Source: a virus
Virus record (IMG/VR): IMGVR_UViG_3300005056_000113
Coordinates: 1-21,389 of that record
Length of the DNA stretch: 21,389 nucleotides
Reading direction: 5' to 3' (one strand)
A program made the position numbers and the translations under genes. Shown piece by piece: positions 7,808 through 14,312 of this stretch. The number at the start of each line of letters is the position of its first letter. Position 1 is the stretch's first letter. Below the pieces are notes generated by a model. The model had not been told where the DNA came from. It worked only from the letters and a program-made list of their open reading frames with translations, and ran no database searches.

Positions 7808-9132
7808 TAGCTAACGCCATCATACGAGTTATCAGCCGTATCCAAGTCAATACAAATAACCTCAAAATTATGATCTACGTTATCTGCTTTTGTTGCAGGA
7901 GTCGGACGATACAACCTTATGAATGACGTAGAACCTAACGCAGGAGTAATACCAAATGCACTATTCGCCATGTCACATTTTCCGCTAACGATTGCGGCGG
8001 TTGTGACGGCGATACCTATTTGGGTAGTATGCCCTCGATCAGAAAAAAGCTTAGCTGTTAATCCCGTTTCATCACCAGAAGGAACGCCCGGCGATACGGA
8101 TAACACTAAAGAGAATCCATGATTCAGTACGCCTACTGTTGCAAATGTACCTTTTAAGATTACCGAGTCATCTGAACCGTCACGTTGAAACATTGCGTAG
8201 GAATATATGGTTGCAGCCTCTAAGGTTGCAAGCATAGCGATGGAAATATCCCCATCACTCATGACTTGGCTCCCCGCCATAAGTGCTGCCAAATCCTGAT
8301 CATTTTGACCCAAAACAAGTTGATCTTCAGTGATCGCATCAATGTCCGTAGCGGCTCCAACGACTACATACACTGTACCCGTGAAAGTATCTGAACTTGC
8401 AGTAATAGTTGCACCAGCAATCGATACACCCGCACTTCCCGAGGCAGACAAGATGGGTAAAACTATAGGGGGTGTGTTGCCTAAAATTTCGATTAGCGTA
8501 ACTGTCGGATTTATCGCAGCCACATCTTCAGTATAAATAGGATCAACTATTGCAGTATCGGCAGCAAAAAAATGCTGATTTGAACTACCGGAAGAGGGAT
8601 TATATACGTGAGGCACGTACGTTAATCCTGGGAACCCTGCGTCTTTACCAGACCCATCCCCAATTACGATACCGTAAGTCGAGTTTAAGGCGTTCTGATA
8701 AGCTGAAGTATTTACAGTGAACACATCATAAGCGCCAGGATTACCGCTATTTTGATGAGCCCTTAGCTCAACCCCAGAAACATCACCAGTGAATAGAGAA
8801 ATATTCCAAGCTAAACCAGTAGCCTCCTCGCCGTTGTTTAGCGTACCGGTTATTGCTGTTGGGCTTCCCCCGACAAGCTTCCAATAAACATTAGAAGGGA
8901 TGTTCGAGTTTTGTAGCGGGACGTAACCAGCTAGCGGCGTCCAACCGTCATTCGTTAAAGTAGTCTCCGCTGCCCCAGTCATCGCAGAGCCAGCACCGTA
9001 AAATCCTACGGTGAGAATCATTAAGGAATTAGCTGGCGGAGTGTACGCCGCCCCATCATCTACAGGACGACCTCCAGCACCTTGCGTGCCGTAATAGTCG
9101 CCATCTTTTACTATCGTATGTAACTGACCCAT
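7807..9132 (-). CDS. Beta-rich phage structural protein of unknown function
   Basis: This 441-aa protein is Gly/Ala/Ser/Thr-rich with only two Cys and no signal peptide or membrane span. Residues ~1-205 look like one beta-sandwich unit (LMILTVGFYGAG, VYWKLVGGSPTAITG, LAWNISLFTGDVSG). After a linker at ~215, two repeats with an alternating beta pattern (TFTGTVYVVVGAATD; AATIYSYAMFQRDGSDDS) resemble fibronectin-III-like modules. AAGGA lies 6 nt before the ATG. It lies between two other large beta-rich genes and ends in a TAATG overlap with the Gp77-domain gene, so the two are probably made together. A tail-fibre or virion accessory protein is the best inference; no family can be named. Confidence 0.5.
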   Translation of the reverse strand: MGQLHTIVKDGDYYGTQGAGGRPVDDGAAYTPPANSLMILTVGFYGAGSAMTGAAETTLTNDGWTPLAGYVPLQNSNIPSNVYWKLVGGSPTAITGTLNNGEEATGLAWNISLFTGDVSGVELRAHQNSGNPGAYDVFTVNTSAYQNALNSTYGIVIGDGSGKDAGFPGLTYVPHVYNPSSGSSNQHFFAADTAIVDPIYTEDVAAINPTVTLIEILGNTPPIVLPILSASGSAGVSIAGATITASSDTFTGTVYVVVGAATDIDAITEDQLVLGQNDQDLAALMAGSQVMSDGDISIAMLATLEAATIYSYAMFQRDGSDDSVILKGTFATVGVLNHGFSLVLSVSPGVPSGDETGLTAKLFSDRGHTTQIGIAVTTAAIVSGKCDMANSAFGITPALGSTSFIRLYRPTPATKADNVDHNFEVICIDLDTADNSYDGVS

Positions 9133-9175
9133 TATAATTCCTTAGCTAAAATCGAAAACAGAGATGAGGGATTTT

Positions 9176-10648
9176 TTATGCATCAGCTGGTAATTGGAAC
9201 CTGAGTACAGAAGTGTCTGCGCTGTCTTCCGTAGAAAAAACACCACCTGATACAGATATTAATAAAACGCCATCTTCAGGGTCATATGTTGCGCTTCGAG
9301 GAGTGCCGGGTACGTCATCGAATAAAGGTAATGTGCCGTAAGCGTAGGGAGGTACAGAACCAATATCTGTAGCAGCCATCAACTCCTCCATATCATAAAG
9401 CCAGTAATACGCCACCCTATCACTAGGATCTACTGTACTACCACCACCGCCAGATCCTACGTAGTTACCTTGGTCATCATAAACACCAAGCTTATAGCCT
9501 GCGCCTGATTCACCACCACCCATTTCCCCAATAGCACAAAGCGTCTTTGTTCCACTAATTATGAATGTACCTGCCGCACTGGATAACTCTGTCCAGATGT
9601 CGTTATTACCCTTAACAACGAGTGCGGCATTGTATGGCTTACCAACACCTAGCCCTACATCATTATTATTAATATCCCACTTTGGCACGCCTTCGTTAGC
9701 GTCCCAATCGTTGAAGTTGTTATATTGATCGTAGTTTCTATGGACGTGTTTATTCGCTATAGCAGGATCATTGGCCCTGTCTGAACCTGGAGCATTACCT
9801 ACATAAAGTGACGCGCCTGTACCTAAAGAGAAAGTGCCGTCTTTCTCATAAACTACAACTTCTTGAGTTGATAAGACGGCATTGGCATCGCTGGTATCGA
9901 AAGACGCTAAATCTGCCATGTATGCCGAAGGGCCACTTGAGGCTCTTTCTTTGTTACTCATTCCCGCACCATTGCCGAACACGTGCGAGGCGTTAAATTC
10001 TTCTTTCCATGCCGCAGGTAACTCTTGCATCCATGTTGTGTCGTAATCTTTCGGCGATGTTGTTTCCCACGCGCCCAGTACAGTGGACGCTGCCAAGTTT
10101 GTATGATCTTCTATTTTAAAAAACGATGATGAAGTAGAGCCGCCGCTATACCAAATGTAGGATTGCACATACAAACCACCATTCACCTTATCGAGAGCCA
10201 TTCCTCCCATTTCATTGTAGTCATATATTCTGTTTGGTATCTTTGAATCGTCTGCTATGAAGCTAGTCCAATCCTGTAGCTTTACCATTGCCAATGGGAA
10301 TGTTGAATTATCTTTTGTTAACGCCTCTATTGCAGGCATCTGAATCTCTGCAATGGCGGCGATAGTATCTGTTGTAAAAATTGAATTGCCAGCTGGATTA
10401 TAAGCCAGCCTTGCGTTAGTGGATCTGTACGTACCCCCCAGGCTATTATTCATCTTGAAGCCGCCAACAAATCTATCTGTGAAATATGCTGTTACTACAG
10501 GGTTGTTCTTGATAGGCCCGCTACTGAATGCCGCCGCAAGAGGCAAAGCATAAACATCAGTAGAGCCGTTACGCACTTTCGAGTTGTAAACGGCCCCGTA
10601 TTTTTTGGTGAAGATAACTTTTTTTGTTGAATCTACATTTAATGACAT
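9176..10648 (-). CDS. Probable beta-propeller-like phage structural or host-contact protein
   Basis: This 490-aa protein begins MSLNVDSTKKVIFTKKYGAV, with no signal peptide. Repeating short phrases such as GGMALDKVNGGLYVQSY, FIISGTKTLCAIGEMGGG, and YDPEDGVLLISVSGG have the strand-turn-strand, 'this value is shown here' texture of beta-propeller blades. The spacing of about 50-60 residues fits several blades. A family with GTRTL(A/C)AIG phrases followed by YYWLYD is familiar from environmental bacterial proteins but cannot be named with certainty. A Gly-rich loop (SGGGGSTVDPSD) precedes the last blade. The gene begins by TAATG overlap with a small membrane-protein gene. A receptor-binding or enzymatic tail component is plausible, not shown. 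Confidence 0.5.
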   Translation of the reverse strand: MSLNVDSTKKVIFTKKYGAVYNSKVRNGSTDVYALPLAAAFSSGPIKNNPVVTAYFTDRFVGGFKMNNSLGGTYRSTNARLAYNPAGNSIFTTDTIAAIAEIQMPAIEALTKDNSTFPLAMVKLQDWTSFIADDSKIPNRIYDYNEMGGMALDKVNGGLYVQSYIWYSGGSTSSSFFKIEDHTNLAASTVLGAWETTSPKDYDTTWMQELPAAWKEEFNASHVFGNGAGMSNKERASSGPSAYMADLASFDTSDANAVLSTQEVVVYEKDGTFSLGTGASLYVGNAPGSDRANDPAIANKHVHRNYDQYNNFNDWDANEGVPKWDINNNDVGLGVGKPYNAALVVKGNNDIWTELSSAAGTFIISGTKTLCAIGEMGGGESGAGYKLGVYDDQGNYVGSGGGGSTVDPSDRVAYYWLYDMEELMAATDIGSVPPYAYGTLPLFDDVPGTPRSATYDPEDGVLLISVSGGVFSTEDSADTSVLRFQLPADA

Positions 10649-10887
10649 TATTTAGACACTACCCAGGAATCAATTACCATCAGAAACACTTTACCAATGC
10701 CGCCCAATACGGCTAACACAACTGAACCGATTAAACTTATTTGCATTTTTTCCCAGCGAGCCTGCCGAGTTTCTTCTCGAAGCATCATTGCTTTAATAAA
10801 ATCGTGATGATTGGCATGGTCTTTCTGGTCAAGGATTATTTTTCTAGCTATTACAGTCGCTAACTCTTCTAGCTTTTCCTGATCCAT
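10648..10887 (-). CDS. 79-aa coiled-coil/membrane protein (XhlA-like topology)
   Basis: A charged helical N-terminal part (MDQEKLEELATVIARKI...HHDFIKAMMLREETRQARWEKM) is followed by one hydrophobic segment (ISLIGSVVLAVLGGIGKVFLMVI) and a short tail. This topology is that of XhlA-type lysis helpers and some holin-associated proteins. It lies five nt after a 43-aa membrane ORF within the lysis cluster and overlaps the next gene by TAATG. A role in lysis is inferred from topology and place only. Confidence 0.6.
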   Translation of the reverse strand: MDQEKLEELATVIARKIILDQKDHANHHDFIKAMMLREETRQARWEKMQISLIGSVVLAVLGGIGKVFLMVIDSWVVSK

Positions 10888-10892
10888 TTAAC

Positions 10893-11024
10893 CTAATCCC
10901 CTGCATTTAATTTTCTTAGCTTGCACATCAGATAAACGTTAACCGCCAAAGGAACCGCGAAACATAAAGCCGATAAAAACAAGACAACAATAACCGCAGT
11001 TTTAGCAGCTTCGAGCGCCTTCAT
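10893..11024 (-). CDS. 43-aa single-span membrane protein of the lysis cluster
   Basis: An ATG at 11024 overlaps the stop of the holin-like gene as ATGA and opens a frame of 43 codons ending in TAG. The peptide (MKALEAAKTAVIVVLFLSAL...) has a long hydrophobic stretch from about residue 9 to 33 and a basic tail (CKLRKLNAGD). The junction fits exactly between neighbours, which supports translation. It may be a second holin, an antiholin or another lysis accessory; no family is recognised. It has no lipobox, so it is not an obvious Rz1-type spanin. Confidence 0.55.
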   Translation of the reverse strand: MKALEAAKTAVIVVLFLSALCFAVPLAVNVYLMCKLRKLNAGD

Positions 11025-11269
11025 TTTTCAGCTTTGTGTTTTTTATAGAGCATGAGAGCAATAGAAAGAACACCTCCCACAAAAGCCGTTATAGCCTGCT
11101 CTTCTGTTTGAACAGCTCCTACAGCGCCCAGCGTACCGATGGCAATAGCTGCGCCTGCCTTTGTCGTTTTAGTCGTCACTGATTCTTTTGCGAATTCTTT
11201 AGGTTTAGCAAACAGCGAAACAAGGCCGTTTATAATTGGGCCAATAAGTGGGATTATTAATGGGTTCAT
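11021..11269 (-). CDS. Holin-like two-span membrane protein
   Basis: The ATG at 11269 (AAGG about 9 nt upstream) gives 82 aa: MNPLIIPLIGPIINGLVSLF, a basic linker with KPKEFAKES and KTTK, then a second hydrophobic region (AGAAIAIGTLGAVGAV...ITAFVGGVLSIALMLY) and a basic tail KKHKAEK. A TTG two codons earlier is an alternative start. It directly follows the endolysin gene, so holin is the natural guess. It lacks a motif specific for any one holin family. Confidence 0.6.
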   Translation of the reverse strand: MNPLIIPLIGPIINGLVSLFAKPKEFAKESVTTKTTKAGAAIAIGTLGAVGAVQTEEQAITAFVGGVLSIALMLYKKHKAEK

Positions 11270-11271
11270 AA

Positions 11272-11685
11272 TCAAGCCTTAATTAATTCAAAATGCGGTA
11301 AGTCGAAAAACGTTTGATCTTTAAAATTTCCATTACAATTCCAATCACCACCCCAGCGTATCTTATGAGTGATTAAACCCTCTTCAAGCAATCGATAAGC
11401 AACGGTATTGATAACACCAGCCAAAAACATAAATCGGCCTTTGTCTTTCCAGTTGATTGGATAAGGCGCAACGTCTACAGCATGCGATGGAGTTCTATTG
11501 TGTTTAGAATCTGGGTAGCGTACTTGTGTTTTACATTCCTGAAATAAACGCTCTTGCTCCACCTTTGGACGATAGCCGCACAATACTGAAAAATCATAAA
11601 TAGAAATCGATTCTGTGAGGATCAGCTTTAAATCAGCATGACAAGTAAGCAAGTGTTGAATTGATTGGTTTCCGAATTTAGCCAT
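11272..11685 (-). CDS. M15-family peptidase endolysin
   Basis: This 137-aa protein is a single-domain zinc peptidase of the VanY/T5-endolysin group, which cuts peptide cross-links of peptidoglycan. The zinc/active-site motifs are SKHNRTPSHAVDVAPYPINW (His62, Asp71) and DLPHFEL (His131, catalytic Glu nearby), with RWGGDWNCNGN before the second. The start MAKFGNQS matches the family's usual N-terminus. There is no signal peptide, so a holin is needed for export, in keeping with the adjacent membrane proteins. The ATG lies only four nt after the T-run of an intrinsic terminator and has no clear Shine-Dalgarno (the nearest G-run is in the terminator stem), which is unusual for a lysis gene and may hold expression low until readthrough. 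Confidence 0.9.
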   Translation of the reverse strand: MAKFGNQSIQHLLTCHADLKLILTESISIYDFSVLCGYRPKVEQERLFQECKTQVRYPDSKHNRTPSHAVDVAPYPINWKDKGRFMFLAGVINTVAYRLLEEGLITHKIRWGGDWNCNGNFKDQTFFDLPHFELIKA

Positions 11686-11689
11686 AACG

Positions 11690-11721
11690 AAAAAAACCCC
11701 AGCGTATTAGGCCGGGGCTTT
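11690..11721 (-). terminator. Intrinsic terminator directly before the endolysin gene
   Basis: On the minus strand AAAGCCCC (11721-11714) pairs with GGGGTTTT (one G-U pair) across a 13-nt loop, followed by a run of seven T. It lies in the late leader, downstream of the promoter at 11887-11915, so it would block late transcription until an antiterminator acts. Confidence 0.75.
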
Positions 11722-11767
11722 CCAGGGGTTTGGTTTACTTGGGTAGGCAAACCGGGTCGAAAGGCAC

Positions 11768-11800
11768 AAAAAAAGCCGGAAGTTTCCAACCGACTTTTTT
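11768..11800 (-). terminator. Intrinsic terminator in the late leader (also plausible on the plus strand)
   Basis: On the minus strand AAAAAGTCGG and CCGGCTTTTT form a 10-bp stem with one G-U pair and a 10-nt loop, followed by seven T. On the plus strand the T-run is six, so it could act in both directions. It is the first terminator met by transcripts from the pR'-like promoter and fits a tR'-type target of the Q protein. A weaker hairpin (GGTTTG/CAAACC) lies between it and the second terminator. Confidence 0.75.
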
Positions 11801-11886
11801 CTATTTTTTAGAGAAACTGTTTAATGATTTACATTGCGCTTTTGCTCTTGTGTTGTGTGTAGGCGTTATTTCTCATCGTTGGAGCG

Positions 11887-11915
11887 AGAATAGGCCGTTT
11901 TGACCGGGTTGTAAA
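11887..11915 (-). promoter_or_regulatory. Candidate late promoter (pR'-like) after the Q gene
   Basis: On the minus strand TTTACA (11915-11910), a 17-nt spacer and TATTCT (11892-11887) make a good sigma70-type promoter. It starts about 35 nt after the Q stop codon and about 90 nt before the first terminator, exactly the lambda/82/21 pR' layout. The rest of the 263-nt gap (11686-11948) is leader RNA with the terminators and no gene. Confidence 0.65.
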
Positions 11916-11948
11916 CGACGAACTGTAATTAATTATAGGCATGGGTAT

Positions 11949-12572
11949 TTATACAGCATCCAGCAATTCATATTCCCTTGTAATATCAACCGCTTGCCCA
12001 GCTTCACGGACAGAAGAAATAAATATATTATTTAATTCCTGCTTTAGGGTTTTATGGTAATCCTTCCACCTGTCGTTCCATTGGGTTTTACTTATTTCTA
12101 ACTCCTCATAATAGAATTTCGCCTTTTGCTTTCGTAGCCCATTACCTATCTCGCTTCCACTCTCATTAATTCTAACATCAGCGCAATGTTTACAAGCACC
12201 ACCGCGACCATTAATCCCGGTAGCGCGACATTCTTTGCACCACACTCGCTTTAACTGTAAATTATCCTTAATCGCGCTCATTACACAAAAACGGATCGTT
12301 TCCTTACCTTTGATTAACCGCCAGCTCTCTTTAGCAGCGAATCCAGAAGCCCACTCATAAGCCATCGCACTCATCTTCGCTATTCTTTCGTCTGACCAAT
12401 TATTGTAATACGCATCAACATAATCAAACTCAAACCCCTTACACTCATTAGCACTAAAAGCTCTTAACGCCCCACCCAGTGACATTGTTGGCACCCCACC
12501 CCCAACACCACCATAATTAATACCCTTATGAGATAAATATCTAAGTATCCATTCGCCCTTAATGTCTTGCAT
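11949..12572 (-). CDS. Q-type late antitermination protein with zinc finger
   Basis: This 207-aa protein has a four-Cys zinc motif CKEC-x11-CKHC (Cys112/115/127/130) followed by a basic stretch, as in Q proteins of lambdoid phages, and a helical C-terminal part (YYEELEISKTQWNDRWKDYHKTL). Residues 1-90 contain a Trp/Tyr-rich helical region. Assignment rests mainly on context: it is the last gene before a promoter-terminator leader and the lysis genes. Q loads on RNA polymerase paused at the late promoter and lets it pass downstream terminators. The Shine-Dalgarno AAGGGGTAGG lies 6 nt before the ATG. It could in principle be another zinc-binding regulator. Confidence 0.75.
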   Translation of the reverse strand: MQDIKGEWILRYLSHKGINYGGVGGGVPTMSLGGALRAFSANECKGFEFDYVDAYYNNWSDERIAKMSAMAYEWASGFAAKESWRLIKGKETIRFCVMSAIKDNLQLKRVWCKECRATGINGRGGACKHCADVRINESGSEIGNGLRKQKAKFYYEELEISKTQWNDRWKDYHKTLKQELNNIFISSVREAGQAVDITREYELLDAV

Positions 12573-12599
12573 TGTTACCTACCCCTTACTTTAGATAAT
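12572..12599 (+). promoter_or_regulatory. Weak candidate antisense promoter over the Q start
   Basis: On the plus strand TTGTTA, a 16-nt spacer and GATAAT (12594-12599) could form a promoter pointing away from Q, across the Q mRNA leader and into the plus-strand terminator at 12658-12701. The predicted RNA would be about 95 nt. This is a hexamer match only. Confidence 0.3.
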
Positions 12600-12657
12600 T
12601 GCTACACTTGTATTTCGGCTGAGGAGCTGTAATACCGTTCTTACTTAGTAGGGACAT

Positions 12658-12701
12658 AAAGCCTCAAGGTGTTAGCGCATCTTGGGGCTTTTTCTTTTTT
12701 T
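12658..12701 (+). terminator. Plus-strand-oriented intrinsic terminator upstream of Q
   Basis: On the plus strand AAAGCCTCAAG pairs with CTTGGGGCTTT (one T-G pair, 12-nt loop), followed by TTTTTCTTTTTTT. On the minus strand the stem has a C/A mismatch and only three T follow, so it favours plus-strand transcripts although all neighbouring genes are on the minus strand. Confidence 0.65.
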
Positions 12702-13137
12702 ACTGTTGCTGTTTTTCCTTTCCACCCCCATACATGCTATTTACAATTGCTACTGCTTGTTCTGTTTTAGCCTCTACGGTATTAACGGCCTTGAGTTTCA
12801 TTATCACCTTGAGGGTTTCAATTGCCGCTCCTGACTTAACTATTGCCCCAGTGCAACGATATACAGTCCAGCCTAGTTTTTGAGCTTCACCATATTTAAT
12901 GCAGTCCTCTTCGATCCCCTTAGACGTTTGATGCCTACCTAATCTCATAGAGCCATTCTTGTTTTTGCCGTAGCTGGTTATGCCCTCAACCTCTACCGCT
13001 ATTTTCAATTCAGGCCATGCAAAATCAAACCGCCATTTTCTTACAGGGTGAAACTTATGCTCCCTTACCGGCTCTGGTAATTTCTCAGCCCTTATGTGAA
13101 GTGCAAAGGTTTCTTCTAATACGCTTTTCTTACCCAT
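12700..13137 (-). CDS. PD-(D/E)xK-type endonuclease (resolvase position)
   Basis: The ATG at 13137 is preferred because GGAGG lies 10 nt before it; an ATG three codons earlier is only 1 nt from the same GGAGG. The 145-aa protein has the restriction-endonuclease-like core: an early Glu in LEETFALH, then KWRFDFAWPELKIAVEVEG (Asp38, Glu49, Glu51), then a His/Lys-rich helix GRHQTSKGIEEDCIKYGEAQKLGWTVYR, here recognised by its parts HQTSKGIEED and LGWTVYRC. The fold resembles DUF559/Vsr-like nucleases. It sits just upstream of Q, where lambdoid phages keep Holliday-junction resolvases such as RusA, and near a RusA-like remnant, so a DNA-junction or recombination role is plausible. The C-terminal 40 residues are Lys/Ala-rich with no motif. 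Confidence 0.7.
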   Translation of the reverse strand: MGKKSVLEETFALHIRAEKLPEPVREHKFHPVRKWRFDFAWPELKIAVEVEGITSYGKNKNGSMRLGRHQTSKGIEEDCIKYGEAQKLGWTVYRCTGAIVKSGAAIETLKVIMKLKAVNTVEAKTEQAVAIVNSMYGGGKEKQQQ

Positions 13138-13348
13138 TGGCTGCATGCCTCCAATTGTAAAACCGTCTCAAGGTATAGCTGCGACCAAACGATATAAGCG
13201 TATAGATCACCCCCAACGTTAAATTTTGACTTAGTGATATTTCCCAGCCAAACAAAGGGAATATCAGGAAATTAGCCATCATGTTTATGGTGAAACCAAT
13301 AATGATATTCATTACCGCCTCTATGGCACTTTGCAATCTTGTTTGCAT
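13130..13348 (-). CDS. DUF7220-like small phage membrane protein
   Basis: This 72-aa protein (MQTRLQSAIEAVMNIIIGFT...) has two membrane spans (about residues 12-32 and 42-58) and ends in a basic segment RSYTLRRFYNWRHA. The pattern MQ(T/S)RL-S-IE, IFPLFG, SLSQNL-LG-I-T and RSY-LRR-FN is that of a small membrane family common in early regions of proteobacterial phages. Function is unknown. AAGGGGC precedes the ATG by 6 nt. It overlaps the nuclease gene by 8 nt. Confidence 0.75.
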   Translation of the reverse strand: MQTRLQSAIEAVMNIIIGFTINMMANFLIFPLFGWEISLSQNLTLGVIYTLISFGRSYTLRRFYNWRHAANG

Positions 13349-13350
13349 TC

Positions 13351-13395
13351 TTAGCCCCTTGGCTTAGGTACTGGTGTTATTAGGTACTGTTTCAT
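13351..13395 (-). pseudogene. 14-codon remnant resembling the N-terminus of RusA
   Basis: An ATG overlapping the YopX stop (ATGA) opens MKQYLITPVPKPRG followed by TAA. The phrase (Y)xITPxPKPR is the usual N-terminus of phage RusA Holliday-junction resolvases, which continues with M-T-x-x-D-K-W. Here the frame stops after PKPRG. A 10-bp direct repeat TTAGGTACTG (13364-13373 and 13380-13389) lies inside it. It may be the scar of a deleted rusA gene, or a short coupling ORF that feeds ribosomes to the next gene 2 nt downstream. The stretch is short, so the match could be chance. Confidence 0.4.
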
Positions 13396-13751
13396 GCCGC
13401 TAATAACTCCGGGTGTTCGCAGATATTACCAAGCACCTGACACCCATTACCGCCGTACAGCGCTATTCCGTCATAGACACAAAAGCAAGCAGACGAATCA
13501 CTCCATTTAACTTTTAACTTCCTGGTGTGATCTTCGATTGATAACACGTCTCCCTCAAAAATTTCCGTGCCCCACTTATCCTTTAGCCCGGTGTACTGCA
13601 TCAATTCAAAGTGATGGGTCATGACAGTGCAGCCAGCGAACAATATGGACCCATCCAAATCAATGGTATGCCCATCTTCGCGGAAGCTTTTAGCATTAAG
13701 CATTAGCCCGTAGGTCTTATCCCAAACCCTAAATTTTATCTCTCTACCCAT
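13392..13751 (-). CDS. YopX-family phage protein
   Basis: The ATG at 13751 (TAATG overlap with the gene upstream) gives 119 aa. It opens MGREIKFRVWDKTYGLML and has MQYTGLKDKWGTEIFEGDVL and QVLGNICEHPELL, the three hallmark blocks of the YopX family, common in phages of many bacteria. The molecular function of YopX proteins is unknown. A longer frame reaching 13967 was not used, because its first 72 residues overlap a better gene and look non-coding (Arg/Cys/His-rich). Confidence 0.88.
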   Translation of the reverse strand: MGREIKFRVWDKTYGLMLNAKSFREDGHTIDLDGSILFAGCTVMTHHFELMQYTGLKDKWGTEIFEGDVLSIEDHTRKLKVKWSDSSACFCVYDGIALYGGNGCQVLGNICEHPELLAA

Positions 13752-13948
13752 TAGTCCGCCCCTGGTGGTTCTGCGTTGCTCATTGAGCCTTTTGGTTGAT
13801 AGCCTCCAGCATTGCCTTTGATGACTATCTCCACTGTTGTGCGCTTTTCTCCTGTGGCCTCGCGGTATAGCCAGATCACGAACTGAGTGGCCACATAACA
13901 GATTGCAGCGAAACCAAGGCAAACAAGCCAATAAGGAATAACGGTCAC
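13751..13948 (-). CDS. 65-aa single-span membrane protein
   Basis: A GTG start overlapping the upstream stop (GTGA) opens MTVIPYWLVCLGFAAICYVA, with one membrane span at about residues 5-27, then a hydrophilic tail (REATGEKRTTVEIVIKGNAGG) probably facing the cytoplasm. It ends TAATG with the YopX gene. The tight junctions on both sides support it. No family is recognised. Confidence 0.6.
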   Translation of the reverse strand: MTVIPYWLVCLGFAAICYVATQFVIWLYREATGEKRTTVEIVIKGNAGGYQPKGSMSNAEPPGAD

Positions 13949-14139
13949 GCCACACCATCCCTAGCATTCTGACATTCCGCTAATGCATCGTTAACGTCGT
14001 CCATTGATACGCTTCCACATACTGAATGGTGAAAGTCTTTTAATATTTCTAACTCCGCTTTGACTGAGTTCTGTTCTGGTTCTGGACATACTGCCCCAAG
14101 GTCTTCACTGTCTAAAACTGATATTATTTTGTTTTGCAT
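13945..14139 (-). CDS. 64-aa acidic protein of unknown function
   Basis: This small acidic protein (MQNKIISVLDSEDLGAV...) has a predicted helical C-terminal half (SMDDVNDALAECQNARD). GGCGAGAAA lies before the ATG. It overlaps the neighbour upstream by 16 nt and the one downstream by 4 nt, within the run of coupled early genes. No family can be named. Confidence 0.5.
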   Translation of the reverse strand: MQNKIISVLDSEDLGAVCPEPEQNSVKAELEILKDFHHSVCGSVSMDDVNDALAECQNARDGVA

Positions 14140-14306
14140 TTTCTCGCCTTATTCCTGTTCTTGGCTGTTATGTTCAATCGTCGCCGCATATCGGTTTCTA
14201 ACTCTGTATCCTGAGCCTTTAACCAGATTTCAATTTGTGGCCTAGTGTTTGATGTTATGAGCTTCCACGATTGATGCCAGCGCTTCAGCTCTTCTTGGTC
14301 GCCCAC
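14124..14306 (-). CDS. 60-aa basic protein of unknown function
   Basis: A GTG at 14306, eight nt after the rdgC stop, opens MGDQEELKRWHQSWKLITSN and ends in a Lys/Arg-rich tail (RRRLNITAKNRNKARKCKTK). The GTG is itself part of the sequence TGGGGGTG, so the Shine-Dalgarno/start arrangement is unclear and the true start may be different. The basic tail could contact nucleic acid. It overlaps the next gene by 16 nt. Confidence 0.45.
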   Translation of the reverse strand: MGDQEELKRWHQSWKLITSNTRPQIEIWLKAQDTELETDMRRRLNITAKNRNKARKCKTK

Positions 14307-14312
14307 CCCCAG

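Noticed and set aside
13752-13967. N-terminal extension of the YopX protein by 72 residues
   Set aside because: The extension overlaps a better-supported membrane gene and has an unnatural Arg/Cys/His-rich composition.
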